42,158 nt of DNA from Clostridia bacterium (GCA_016281535.1 JAEEIT010000113.1:1-42158); one strand, 5' to 3'; shown: positions 6,968 to 15,622, numbered from the stretch's first letter. Translations and numbers: made by a program. Notes: generated by a model not told the origin, from the sequence alone.

Positions 6968-8290
6968 ATGAGAAAAGAAGTGAACTCATGGATCTACGAT
7001 CCGAAGGCCGAATGTATGTCGGAGGATGAGCGCGCGAAGGTACAGAGCGAGCGATTGATCAAATGCGTGAACCGCATGTGGAACAATGTCCCGTACTATA
7101 GAAAGCGCATGGAAGAGAAGGGCGTCGAGCCGGGCGACATCAAGAGTGTTGCCGATCTTCCGAAGCTTCCATTCACGGATAAATTCGACTTCAGGGATAA
7201 CTATCCGTTCGGAACGCTGGCTGTGCCGAGACAGGAACTGGTCCGTGTACATGCTTCTTCCGGAACGACCGGTAAGATGAAGGTCGTCGGGTATACGGCG
7301 AATGACGTGAAGCTCTGGAACTCCGTTCTCTGCCGCTCGATGGCGAGATCTGGTGTGCAGAAGGGCGACCTTGTGCATATCGCGTACGGGTATGGACTCT
7401 TCACCGGTGGTCTGGGACCGCACTTCGCGTGTGCGGAACTGGGCGCGACGGCGATCCCGGTATCCGGTGGTAATACGGCAAGACAGATCACGATCCTGCG
7501 CGAGTGGAAGCCGGAAGTGCTGATGTGTACTCCGACATATGCCCTGCATATTGCGGACCAGCTGGAGCAGGCCGGCGTGGATAAGTCCGAACTGAACCTG
7601 CGCTGTGGTATTTTCGGCGCGGAGGCGTGGACACTGGAGATGCGTGACCAGATCGAGGAGAAACTGGGACTTCGTGCATTCGATATTTACGGTCTTACTG
7701 AGATCTGTGGTCCGGGTGTAGGATGCTCCTGTGATAAGTCTGATCTCATCCACATCGAGTCGGATCACTTCATCCCGGAGATCGTGGATCCGGAGACGGG
7801 CGAGGTGCTCCCGGACGGACAGCTCGGTGAACTGGTATTCTCTTCCATCTCGAAGGAAGGTGTACCGCTTCTGCGTTATAACACGCATGACCTGACGCGT
7901 CTTTACCACGGCAAGTGTGAGTGCGGACGTACCACACCGAAGATCGAGAAAGTAACCGGCCGTGCCGATGACATGATGATCATCCGTGGTGTAAACGTAT
8001 TCCCGTCCCAGATCGAAGCGGTACTTCTTGCGCACAGTGAGGTGGAACCGCATTATCTGATCTATCTCGACAGAAAGAACAATCTCGACCGCATGACCGT
8101 CAAGGTCGAGATGACACCGTCCTTCTTCTCCGACTCCATCCGTGAGATCGAGAATACGGAGAGAATGCTTGAAGGTGACATCGCTTCCATGACCGGTATC
8201 CATGCGAAGATCCAGCTGGTTGAGCCGAGGAGCCTGCCGAGGTCGGAGGGGAAGATGAAGAGGGTCATCGACGAGCGCTTCAGTAAATAA
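6968..8290 (+). CDS. paaK: Phenylacetate-CoA ligase family protein
   Basis: PaaK-type enzymes of the ANL superfamily activate phenylacetate or related aryl acids with ATP and CoA. The 440-residue length fits the family. Visible motifs are the AMP-binding loop ASSGTTGKMKVVGYT, IYGLTEICGPGVG, and the C-terminal hinge and lid around GRADDMMIIRGVNVFPSQIE. The ATG at 6968 was chosen because the protein then aligns with other PaaK N-termini (YDPKAECMSEDERAKVQSER), and because the open frame up to 6899 overlaps the T-box terminator. The ribosome binding site is weak (GGCAGG). A Phe-type T-box controls it, which suggests a role in making phenylalanine from phenylacetate rather than in degradation. 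No iorAB genes follow here. A hairpin terminator closes it. Confidence 0.9.
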   Translation: MRKEVNSWIYDPKAECMSEDERAKVQSERLIKCVNRMWNNVPYYRKRMEEKGVEPGDIKSVADLPKLPFTDKFDFRDNYPFGTLAVPRQELVRVHASSGTTGKMKVVGYTANDVKLWNSVLCRSMARSGVQKGDLVHIAYGYGLFTGGLGPHFACAELGATAIPVSGGNTARQITILREWKPEVLMCTPTYALHIADQLEQAGVDKSELNLRCGIFGAEAWTLEMRDQIEEKLGLRAFDIYGLTEICGPGVGCSCDKSDLIHIESDHFIPEIVDPETGEVLPDGQLGELVFSSISKEGVPLLRYNTHDLTRLYHGKCECGRTTPKIEKVTGRADDMMIIRGVNVFPSQIEAVLLAHSEVEPHYLIYLDRKNNLDRMTVKVEMTPSFFSDSIREIENTERMLEGDIASMTGIHAKIQLVEPRSLPRSEGKMKRVIDERFSK

Positions 8291-8302
8291 TTCTTCAATA
8301 AT

Positions 8303-8377
8303 CAGAAACAAATAAGTTCCCTGCAACTCAAACAGTTTGCTTGCGCAAAACTCGTTGCCGGGAACTTTTTGTTTCTG
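8303..8377. repeat. Hairpin repeat element, copy 1 (apex on minus strand)
   Basis: The outer arms are CAGAAACAAA (8303-8312) and TTTGTTTCTG (8368-8377), then GTTCCC/GGGAAC, then GCAAC/GTTGC. Read on the minus strand, the apex is GAG, TTTTGC, GCAA tetraloop, GCAAAC, TGTTTGA. On the plus strand the right arm ends in GGGAACTTTTTG, so it also serves as the terminator of paaK. The same apex occurs at 31337-31464 and 41873-41946 on unrelated stems. Confidence 0.85.
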
Positions 8378-8603
8378 CTTTTTTGTTGACTATTTTCTGA
8401 AGCGATCGTCTCTTTTACTTGGAGTGGCGTTGTGGAGGGGCTATTTGCAGGGGAGACTGCATTTGGAACGGGGTATTCCGGTCCGGGGGTGCTCGATTTC
8501 CAGGGAGTGAAAAGTTATAATAGTTTTTGTGTTTGGAGCGGGAGGACGGCGGAGTCTGCCGGCCTTTCGTCTGGGTGTCCTTATTGGAAAGGAGCTAGAG
8601 GGA
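8378..8603. other. Intergenic stretch with weak promoter-like boxes
   Basis: After the hairpin element, about 225 bp remain before the next gene. TTGACT at 8386-8391 has no good -10 at the right distance. TATAAT at 8516-8521 is a good -10, but the hexamer 17 bp upstream (TCGATT) is poor. An open frame from 8529 joins the zinc-ribbon gene but has no ribosome binding site. Nothing else is evident. Confidence 0.4.
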
Positions 8604-9827
8604 ATGGCAACACTATGTAGAAACTGTAATCATGCTTTAGTGTACGATCCGGCGATCCGGAAGATGCACTGCATGTATTGCGGCAGTGCTTTTGAAGCGG
8701 AAGAAGTGGAATCGGAAGCGAAGAAGTACAGAGAGAATGAGCGGGTACTTACCCGGGAGGAGGTCTTCGGCGACGAAGAAGCAGCCGAGGAGTTCCTTGA
8801 AGGGTATATGTATACCTGCAGTGAGTGCGGCGGCGAGATCGTGATCCATGGGAGTGAGACGTCTACGACGTGCATCTACTGCGGGAATCCGAACGTGGTA
8901 TTCTCCCGTCTGGTGAAGGAGAAGATGCCGGACTATATCATCCCGTTCTCGATCACGAGAGAGCAGGCACTGACGGCCGTCAACCAAGTCATCTCGAATG
9001 CGGCTTTCGCGCCGAAGGAAGTGAAGCACTTCAAGCCGGAGGATGTCCGGGGCATCTATATTCCGTACTGGATCGTGAATGCGAACCATGAGGAGACGGC
9101 GGTGGTGCAGACGACGAAGAATACCGGTGCGTATAAGTACCGTTATTTCGGAAGGACGGGGAACATGCATGTGCACGATTTCCCCATCGACGGATGCCGG
9201 ATCCTGTCGGATGACAGCAGCATCCGTCTCGAACCCTTCGATCTTTCGCAGATGAAGCCATTCGATGAGGATTATCTTCTCGGCTTCTATTCGAATTCTT
9301 CGGATATTACTTACGAGGAGCTGCAGCTGGCGACGATGAAGCGGGCGAAGGAGATCTTCGATGAGTCGATCAAGCGGGATTGTGTCGGCACATCCCCTCG
9401 TGTCGTGGCAGAGGTGCACGAGACCTCGATCCTGCGTAACTACAAATATGCCATGTTCCCGGTTTGGTTCGTGACGTATACGTGTGAGGGACAGACCAAC
9501 ACGATCCTGATCAACGGGCAGACGGGGAAAGTCGTCTGCGGCATCCCGTGGAGGAAGAAACTCTTCTGGACCGTGACGATCGTGACCGGCATACTGATAG
9601 CCATCCTGGGCATCGCGCTGATGGATGCGGTATTCGGGGCGATGGGGGCGGACGTCCGGAAAACCTCGGAGAATAATGTTACGGCCCGCCTGGTGACGAG
9701 CTTCGGCATCCTGGTTGCGACCGGAACGGGATTGACGGGCTGGCAGAGACTCAAAAAAGCATTGAAGAATCTGAAACTGACCCAGTCGGACAAGATCTTC
9801 CGATTCGTGAAGAAGAGACAGGAGTGA
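8604..9827 (+). CDS. Double zinc-ribbon membrane-anchored protein
   Basis: The protein has about 407 residues. Two CxxC...CxxC zinc ribbons are visible: CRNC with CMYC (residues 5-26) and CSEC with CIYC (about 74-95), similar to the TFIIB-type ribbons seen in many uncharacterised Bacillota proteins. A large soluble middle domain (about 110-300) contains no motif I can name. Two hydrophobic segments near the C-terminus (about 317-340 and 360-380) should anchor it in the membrane, with the ribbons in the cytoplasm. The ATG at 8604 follows AAAGGAG at a 10-bp distance; an upstream in-frame start at 8529 lacks such a site. It is coupled to the next small gene. Function unknown. Confidence 0.75.
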   Translation: MATLCRNCNHALVYDPAIRKMHCMYCGSAFEAEEVESEAKKYRENERVLTREEVFGDEEAAEEFLEGYMYTCSECGGEIVIHGSETSTTCIYCGNPNVVFSRLVKEKMPDYIIPFSITREQALTAVNQVISNAAFAPKEVKHFKPEDVRGIYIPYWIVNANHEETAVVQTTKNTGAYKYRYFGRTGNMHVHDFPIDGCRILSDDSSIRLEPFDLSQMKPFDEDYLLGFYSNSSDITYEELQLATMKRAKEIFDESIKRDCVGTSPRVVAEVHETSILRNYKYAMFPVWFVTYTCEGQTNTILINGQTGKVVCGIPWRKKLFWTVTIVTGILIAILGIALMDAVFGAMGADVRKTSENNVTARLVTSFGILVATGTGLTGWQRLKKALKNLKLTQSDKIFRFVKKRQE

Positions 9828-9832
9828 GAAAC

Positions 9833-10117
9833 ATGAATGCAGCTGTATTCTTTACTTACTTATTCGGTGTGGGCATGGGGATCGGCGTGGCCTGTATGAT
9901 CGCCGCTTCCTTTATCGAGAAGAGAAATATCTCCGGCGACAGCCATGCGGATGCGACGATGTACTGCCGCGGGATCGCGCTGACGGACCGTTCGGACAAT
10001 ATCGGCAGACTGAAATCAGATCACGAGGCCTATATCGATGCGCATACTCCGGCAAAAGCACTGTACCCGACGGCGCCGGTGGATCAGTCGCAGGTCATAC
10101 GTCCGGAGAAACTGTGA
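9833..10117 (+). CDS. Small membrane protein, function unknown
   Basis: A 94-residue protein with one N-terminal hydrophobic segment (AAVFFTYLFGVGMGIGVACM) and a hydrophilic tail that I do not recognise. The ATG at 9833 was preferred to a GTG at 9824 because CAGGAG (9819-9824), which overlaps the stop of the zinc-ribbon gene, lies 8 bp upstream. The tight coupling suggests that the two proteins work together in the membrane. No known domain is seen. Confidence 0.6.
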   Translation: MNAAVFFTYLFGVGMGIGVACMIAASFIEKRNISGDSHADATMYCRGIALTDRSDNIGRLKSDHEAYIDAHTPAKALYPTAPVDQSQVIRPEKL

Positions 10118-10163
10118 TAAATGAGAAGAGATCCTTCTGCTTTCCCGAGATCTTTCCACGATG

Positions 10164-10169
10164 TATAAT
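10164..10169 (+). promoter_or_regulatory. Probable -10 box for the macro-domain gene
   Basis: TATAAT lies 35 bp before the start. The -35 region (TTTCCC near 10141) is poor. It is followed by a good ribosome binding site, AAGGAGG, at 10187-10193. Confidence 0.45.
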
Positions 10170-10204
10170 GAAAAGGACAGACGGAGAAGGAGGGCAGCAG
10201 AGTC

Positions 10205-11350
10205 ATGCCTTTTCATATCGTTTCAGGTGACATCACGAAACTTCAGGTAGATGCGATCGTGAATGCGGCGAATTCGTCGCTTCTCGGTGGTGGCGGTGTC
10301 GATGGCGCGATCCATCGGGCGGCCGGTCCGCGCCTGCTTGAGGAATGCCGCGGCCTGCACGGATGCAGGACCGGAGAAGCGAAGGTGACCCTGGGCTATG
10401 ATCTTCCTGCGAAATATGTGATCCATACTGTCGGACCGGTCTGGCAGGGCGGCGGACACGGGGAGGAGGAGCTACTCCGCTCCGCTTATAGGAACTCACT
10501 TCTTCTGGCTCTGGAGAAACACTGCGAATCGGTGGCGTTTCCGATGATCTCCGCAGGCGTGTACGGGTATCCGAAGGAGCAGGCGCTGCAGGTAGCGGTC
10601 AGCACGATCCGTGCTTTTCTCGAAGAAAACGACATGGACGTGACGCTGGTCATCTTCGATAAGAGCAGTTTCCGTATCGACCGGGAATTGTTCTCCGATC
10701 TTTCCGGATTTGTAGATAGAATGTATGATGGCGGAAGCGGACACCCCATGGGCGGTGCGATGTACTGCGCCGGAGCGGCGCCGATGCAGGCGGAAGCGGC
10801 ACGGTCGATGCCGATGCAGGGGACATTAGAGGAAGCGAAGTCCGGAAGGATGGGGATGGCGGCAGATGTGCCGCAGGAAGCGCCGAAGAAAGAGCGCCGC
10901 GGTTTTCTGCATCGTGCGAAGAAAGAATCGGCGGCCCGCATGGCAGCCGAAATGGAGGTCTGCGAAGATAGTATCGCACCGCATGATCTGGAAGCGGAGC
11001 TCCGGAATCTGGATGAGAGCTTCTCACGGGCGCTCCTCCGTATGATCGATGTCCGTGGCATGAAGGATTCCGAGTGCTATAAGAAAGCCAATATCGACAG
11101 GAAACTGTTCTCGAAGATCCGGAGTGATGTCAATTACCGCCCGAGCAAGCAGACGGTGCTGGCGTTCGCGGTGGCGCTGGAACTGGATCTTAGTGAGACG
11201 CAGGCGTTCCTTCAGAAGGCGGGATTCGCCCTCTCGCGGTCGAGCAAGGCGGACGTGATCGTGGAATATTTCATCTCACACGGAAATTACGACATGTACA
11301 GCATCAATCAAGTGCTTTTCGCTTATGACCAGAATCTGCTGGGCGCGTAG
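10205..11350 (+). CDS. Macro-domain protein with conserved C-terminal domain
   Basis: Residues 1-165 form a macro domain, which binds or hydrolyses ADP-ribose derivatives. Key parts are [34 protein letters not shown], and the second loop [13 protein letters not shown]. The asparagines and the glycine-rich loop needed for hydrolysis are present. A Met/Ala-rich linker (about 180-235) leads to a C-terminal helical domain of about 120 residues with [20 protein letters not shown] and [20 protein letters not shown], which looks like a helix-turn-helix fold and is seen on several Clostridia proteins, including other macro proteins. The gene has AAGGAGG 11 bp before the start, and TATAAT at 10164-10169 is a likely -10 box. 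It could work in removing ADP-ribose from proteins or RNA. Confidence 0.88.
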   Translation: MPFHIVSGDITKLQVDAIVNAANSSLLGGGGVDGAIHRAAGPRLLEECRGLHGCRTGEAKVTLGYDLPAKYVIHTVGPVWQGGGHGEEELLRSAYRNSLLLALEKHCESVAFPMISAGVYGYPKEQALQVAVSTIRAFLEENDMDVTLVIFDKSSFRIDRELFSDLSGFVDRMYDGGSGHPMGGAMYCAGAAPMQAEAARSMPMQGTLEEAKSGRMGMAADVPQEAPKKERRGFLHRAKKESAARMAAEMEVCEDSIAPHDLEAELRNLDESFSRALLRMIDVRGMKDSECYKKANIDRKLFSKIRSDVNYRPSKQTVLAFAVALELDLSETQAFLQKAGFALSRSSKADVIVEYFISHGNYDMYSINQVLFAYDQNLLGA

Positions 11351-11477
11351 GAAATTCCGCACCGGCAGGAAGCACCGGACGGGCATAGTCCGCTGGGAAG
11401 ACAACATGATACCAAGCCGTCATGCGAAGACGGCCTGAAAATAAAAAACTGAATAAGGAATTACAGGAGGAATGACC

Positions 11478-12908
11478 ATGGCAAAGACGTTAGAGGACAT
11501 CCGTAAACTGATCGAGGAGAAGAACATCCAGATGATCGACTTCAAACTCACCGATATTGACGGCAGGTGGAGACACCTGGCGATTCCGGCAGAGAGGCTT
11601 ACCGAGAGCACGATGGAGCACGGTATCGGATTTGATGGAAGTAACTACGGATATGCACCGGTCGAGAACAGTGACATGGTCTTTATCCCGGTCCTGGATT
11701 CTGCAGTGGTCGACAGCTATTGTGAGGTGCCGACGCTGTCCATGATCGGCGACGTGCGGGTCATTGCTCTTCCTGAGAATAAGCCTTTCGACCAGTATCC
11801 GAGAAATGTCGCGATCCGTGCTCTTGAGTACATGAAAGAGACCGGCGTGGCCGATAGAATGATCATCGGACCGGAATATGAGTTCTACATCTTCGACGAC
11901 GTCCGCTACACGACGAACTACTACGACATGAGCGCGAGCATCTATACCTCGCAGGCCCACTATGCTTCCGGCGATGATACGAATAACAACGGCTTCCAGG
12001 TCATGCCGGGTGCGGGCTACCATAACAGCCTGCCGACGGATATCCGTAATGACTTGAGATCGCGGATGTGCCTGGAGATGGCGGAGTGGGGCATCGGAGT
12101 CAAGTACCACCATCCGGAGGTCGGCGGTTCCGGGCAGATGGAGATCGAGGTCGAGCTGGGCGATATGCTCAAGCTGGCGGATGACACCATGTCGGCGAAG
12201 TACGTGATCAAGAACGAGGCGATGCGTGACGGCGCGACGGCGACCTTCATGCCGAAGCCTTTGGCCGAGGAGGCCGGATCCGGTATGCACGTGCATATGC
12301 TTCTGCTGAAGGACGGAAAGCCCGTCTTCTACGATGCGGAAGGGTACGCGCAGCTCAGCGAGACCGCGCATTTCTTCATGGGCGGACTTCTGAAGCACGC
12401 CAGATCTATCTGCGCGATCACGAATCCTTCGACCAATTCCTATAAGCGCCTGATCCCGGGCTACGAGGCGCCGGTCACCATCGGCTATGCCATGAGCAAC
12501 CGCTCTGCCGTGATCCGTATTCCGGCCTATGCGAAAACGCCGGAGACCAAGCGTTTCGAGCTCCGTAATCCGGATGCGACATGTAATCCGTACTACGCCT
12601 ATGCTGCGATCCTGATGGCCGGCCTCGACGGTATCAAGAACCGTATCGATCCCCACGCCAACGGCTGGGGCCCGTACGACTTTAACCTGTACACACTGTC
12701 GGACGAGGAGAAAGCGAAGCTCACGGGCCTTCCGGCTTCTCTGGATGAAGCGATCCGTGCGCTCGAAGAAGATCACGACTATCTGACCGCCGGCGGCGTC
12801 TTCCCGGAGCGCCTGCTGACGCAGCTCATCGCACGGAACAAGAAGGCGGCGTCGAAGATCAGCAAACTGCCGCATCCGATGGAGTTTGCCATGTATTTCG
12901 ATCTGTAA
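11478..12908 (+). CDS. glnA: Glutamine synthetase, type I
   Basis: The enzyme makes glutamine from glutamate, ammonia and ATP. The 476-residue protein shows the family blocks: DFKLTDIDGRWRHLAIP, the Asp-loop GIGFDGSNYGYAPVENSDM, the metal-binding EYEFYIF, HHPEVGGSGQMEIE, GSGMHVHM, and NRSAVIRIPA with RFELRNPDATCNPYYAYAA. The sequence NLYTLSDEE occupies the position of the Tyr that is adenylylated in E. coli GSI; whether it is modified here is unknown. The ATG at 11478 has AGGAGG 7 bp upstream; the ATG at 11472 is only 1 bp from it. The upstream 120 bp hold a small hairpin (11416-11434) without a T-run. It stands alone. Confidence 0.96.
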   Translation: MAKTLEDIRKLIEEKNIQMIDFKLTDIDGRWRHLAIPAERLTESTMEHGIGFDGSNYGYAPVENSDMVFIPVLDSAVVDSYCEVPTLSMIGDVRVIALPENKPFDQYPRNVAIRALEYMKETGVADRMIIGPEYEFYIFDDVRYTTNYYDMSASIYTSQAHYASGDDTNNNGFQVMPGAGYHNSLPTDIRNDLRSRMCLEMAEWGIGVKYHHPEVGGSGQMEIEVELGDMLKLADDTMSAKYVIKNEAMRDGATATFMPKPLAEEAGSGMHVHMLLLKDGKPVFYDAEGYAQLSETAHFFMGGLLKHARSICAITNPSTNSYKRLIPGYEAPVTIGYAMSNRSAVIRIPAYAKTPETKRFELRNPDATCNPYYAYAAILMAGLDGIKNRIDPHANGWGPYDFNLYTLSDEEKAKLTGLPASLDEAIRALEEDHDYLTAGGVFPERLLTQLIARNKKAASKISKLPHPMEFAMYFDL

Positions 12909-12913
12909 CCAGG

Positions 12914-12985
12914 CAGAAAAAGCGTTTCTTGCGCTGTCCTCGACGCCTTGCGTCTGCGGAGGCGTGGCGAAACGCTTTTTCTGAC
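12914..12985. repeat. Hairpin element after glnA with core related to the 1-94 repeat
   Basis: CAGAAAAAGCGTTTC (12915-12929) and GAAACGCTTTTTCTG (12970-12984) form a perfect 15-bp stem. The centre holds GACGC CTT GCGTC (a 5-bp hairpin) flanked by CCTC and GGAGG. On the minus strand the centre reads CCGCAGACGCAAGG then CGTCGAGGAC, close to the 43-bp repeat at the left end of the window. The T-rich right arm probably also terminates glnA. A partial copy of its right half lies at 13038-13066. Confidence 0.8.
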
Positions 12986-13037
12986 TGCTATACGGCATAT
13001 TCTTAGCTGATCTTAAGAAAAATGAGCCGCGGTAGAA

Positions 13038-13066
13038 GGCGCGGCGAAACGCTTTTTCTGCCTGCT
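13038..13066 (+). repeat. Partial copy of the right arm of the hairpin element
   Basis: The 29 bp at 13038-13066 match 12962-12990 at 27 positions, including GAAACGCTTTTTCTG. Its left arm is absent, so it looks like a decayed or truncated copy. Confidence 0.7.
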
Positions 13067-13081
13067 TGAGATCTGAAACTA

Positions 13082-13110
13082 GGGAGCGTTCCATAGCATG
13101 GGGCGCTCCT
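13082..13110 (+). terminator. Hairpin, terminator-like
   Basis: GGGAGCGTTCC and GGGGCGCTCC pair around a 7-nt loop, then TTGTGTTTGTTT. It may stop read-through from glnA. The following 100 bp hold TACAAT (13183-13188), a possible -10 for the GGDEF/EAL gene, without a clear -35. Confidence 0.55.
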
Positions 13111-13228
13111 TGTGTTTGTTTGCCGGCGCGGCTCCCGGCGTGCTTTTTGCAATTTGTTAATACTACCGTCACTTTTGCCCTGTACAATGGTATTTATAGT
13201 TACTATGGGAATTCGATAGGGGAAGGGT

Positions 13229-15514
13229 ATGAGATATTCGTTTGCAGGCCTCTTCATATTGATGGTGCTGGTCATCGCGGCCTGCATCAGTGTGTCCAGA
13301 CGATCCGACAGGAAGATCGGCGGTGCGGTGTCCATGCTGCTTGCCATGCTGATCCCGCCGATCATCGGAAACCTCATCATCATCCTTGCTTCGACCAAGG
13401 ACACCGCCATGATCGGCTGCTACATCTACTTCATCGGAATGGACGCCGTCATCATGGCGCTGATGCATTTCTCCTTCTGCTACTGCGTCATCACCTGGCC
13501 GAACCGGTTCCTGCAGTATTCCGTCTACGGCCTGATCACCCTTGACGTCGTGCAGCTCCTCCTGAACCCCGTCTTCGGCCATGCCTTCGACACGGAACCG
13601 ATCCTCGTGAGCGGCTTCGATTACTACCGTCTCATCCCGTACTGGGGCCAGACATTCCACCGCGTCGTGGTCTACGGCCTGTTTAGCGTGGTACTCCTGA
13701 TCTTCGTCGTGAAGATCATCCGCGCGCCCCGCGTCTACGTCGAGCGCTACTCCATCATCCTCGCCGCCATGGTGCTCACCGGGCTCTGGCAGACCTACTA
13801 CATCTTCTCCAGAACACCGGTCGACCGCTCCATGGCAGGATACGGCGTCTTCGGACTCCTGATCTTCTACTTCTCCCTGTATTACCGCCCGTTAACACTC
13901 CTGGACAGGCTCCTGGCGAACATGGCCTCCGAGATGCCGGACGCGATCTTCTTCTACGACGTATTCGGCCGCTGTATCTGGGCGAACCGGCCCGCGATCG
14001 ACCTGGTCGGCATCAAAGACGAGAAATTCGACAGCGCGTCGGAGCTTCTCACCGCCAAATTCGGGAAGGAACCGAGAATGAAAGACCCGGAGTGGACAGG
14101 AACGAAAGTCCTGGGATCCGGACAGGACGCCAGGTACTACTACCACTCGAAGAGAATGGTCACCGATGAGAAGGGGAAAGACACGGGATTCTTCCTGTCG
14201 ATCCGCGACGTCACATCTGAACAGCGCGCACTGCAGCAGGAGCGCTACAACGCGACACACGACAGTCTGACGGGGCTCTTCACCAAGGAATACCTCTACG
14301 AGAGCATCCGCAAGAAGCTGGACGCGAACCCGGACGAAGACTACCTGATCCTGTATATCGACATCGTGGACTTCAAGATCATCAACGACATATTCGGCAG
14401 CACCTTCGGAGACCGGACTCTTCGCCAGATCGCCATCATCCTTCGCCACGATCTTTCTGGAAAAGCACTGTTCGGCCGCCTTGGCGGAGATACTTTCGGC
14501 GTGCTGGTGGAGAAGAGCAGATTCGACGCCGCCAGGCTCGAGAGCCAGCTGAGCCGGTTCAGCGTGAAGGACGGAGACACAGAGCGACAGATCCTGGTGC
14601 ACCTGGGTGTCTACGAAGTGACCGAGCGGGAACTGGATGTACCATTCATGTTCGACCGCGCCCTTCTTGCGAAGATGACTATCGAAGACGAATACCAGAC
14701 GCATATCGCCTTCTACGACGAGAAGATCCGAAGCGAAGTCCTCTGGGCGCAGCACATCTCGGCCCAGCTGAATGATGCCCTGAAGAAAAGACACGTCATT
14801 CCGTACCTGCAGCCCATCGTGGACCAGGAAGGAAAGATCGTGGGCGCCGAAGCCCTGGCCCGCTGGATCCACCCGGAGGACGGGTTCCTGCCTCCATCGT
14901 CCTTCATTCCCATCTTCGAGAAGAACGGCATGATCACCGAGGTCGACCGCTACATGTGGCGCTGTGCCTGCGAGATCCTCTCCGGCTGGAAAGAGCAGGG
15001 CAGGGACCTCTTCGTATCCGTGAACATCTCCCCGAAGGATTTCTACTTCATGGACGTAGCGCAGGAACTGAAAGACCTGGTAAATGAGTATGGCGTCGAT
15101 TCCGGCAAACTCAGGATCGAGATCACGGAGACCGTCATGATGACAGACGTGGAGAAACGCATGAAGATCCTCGAGGACCTGCGTCAGGCCGGCTTCGTCG
15201 TAGAGATGGACGACTTCGGCTCCGGCTACTCCTCGCTGAACCTTCTGAAAGATATGCCGGTGGACGTCCTGAAGATCGACATGAAATTCCTGTCGAAGAC
15301 CACTGACGAGAAGAAGGCGAGAACGATCCTGCAGAACATACTGAACCTGTCGGAAGACCTGGGTATCTTCTCCCTGACCGAAGGCGTGGAGACACACACC
15401 CAGCACCGCATGCTGTCGGAGATGGGCTGCAAACTCTTCCAGGGCTTCTTCTTCGCCAAGCCTCTCCCGATCACGGAATTCGAAGATTTCTATCAGAAAA
15501 ACCGCGCCGGATAA
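13229..15514 (+). CDS. GGDEF/EAL cyclic-di-GMP protein with membrane sensor domain
   Basis: The 761-residue protein has about seven hydrophobic segments (1-225), a PAS-like region (about 228-335; AIFFYDVFGRCIWANRPAID), a GGDEF domain and an EAL domain (about 515-760). The cyclase motif is GGDTF (about residue 418), with the catalytic Glu replaced by Thr, and I see no RxxD inhibitory site, so cyclase activity is unlikely. The EAL domain keeps EALARW, NISPKDF, EITETV, DDFGSGYSSL and KIDMKF, and TEGVET, so it may be a functional c-di-GMP phosphodiesterase, with the GGDEF part as a possible GTP sensor. The ATG at 13229 follows GGGGAAGGG. Convergent with ddl, across a shared terminator. Confidence 0.92.
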   Translation: MRYSFAGLFILMVLVIAACISVSRRSDRKIGGAVSMLLAMLIPPIIGNLIIILASTKDTAMIGCYIYFIGMDAVIMALMHFSFCYCVITWPNRFLQYSVYGLITLDVVQLLLNPVFGHAFDTEPILVSGFDYYRLIPYWGQTFHRVVVYGLFSVVLLIFVVKIIRAPRVYVERYSIILAAMVLTGLWQTYYIFSRTPVDRSMAGYGVFGLLIFYFSLYYRPLTLLDRLLANMASEMPDAIFFYDVFGRCIWANRPAIDLVGIKDEKFDSASELLTAKFGKEPRMKDPEWTGTKVLGSGQDARYYYHSKRMVTDEKGKDTGFFLSIRDVTSEQRALQQERYNATHDSLTGLFTKEYLYESIRKKLDANPDEDYLILYIDIVDFKIINDIFGSTFGDRTLRQIAIILRHDLSGKALFGRLGGDTFGVLVEKSRFDAARLESQLSRFSVKDGDTERQILVHLGVYEVTERELDVPFMFDRALLAKMTIEDEYQTHIAFYDEKIRSEVLWAQHISAQLNDALKKRHVIPYLQPIVDQEGKIVGAEALARWIHPEDGFLPPSSFIPIFEKNGMITEVDRYMWRCACEILSGWKEQGRDLFVSVNISPKDFYFMDVAQELKDLVNEYGVDSGKLRIEITETVMMTDVEKRMKILEDLRQAGFVVEMDDFGSGYSSLNLLKDMPVDVLKIDMKFLSKTTDEKKARTILQNILNLSEDLGIFSLTEGVETHTQHRMLSEMGCKLFQGFFFAKPLPITEFEDFYQKNRAG

Positions 15515-15534
15515 AGATCCGCACGCAAGAAAAA

Positions 15535-15571
15535 GCCGCGCTAGGCAGAGCCTTTGCGCGGCATTTTTTTT
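15535..15571. terminator. Bidirectional terminator between the GGDEF/EAL gene and ddl
   Basis: GCCGCGC and GCGCGGC form a 7-bp stem with AGGC/GCCT inside, followed by ATTTTTTTT on the plus strand. On the minus strand the A-rich left flank gives TTTTTCTTGCG, so it can also stop ddl transcripts. Confidence 0.9.
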
Positions 15572-15622
15572 CTTATGCTGAAGCAATAATGCCCGCCCGG
15601 CAGGCGGACCGTTCTATTGCGG

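Noticed and set aside
11351-11477. Glutamine or other riboswitch before glnA
   Set aside because: Only one small hairpin (11416-11434) without T-run; no known riboswitch core.
11490-13187. Minus-strand open frame of 565 codons across glnA
   Set aside because: Antisense shadow of glnA; composition is His/Arg/Asp-rich and it spans the intergenic hairpin.
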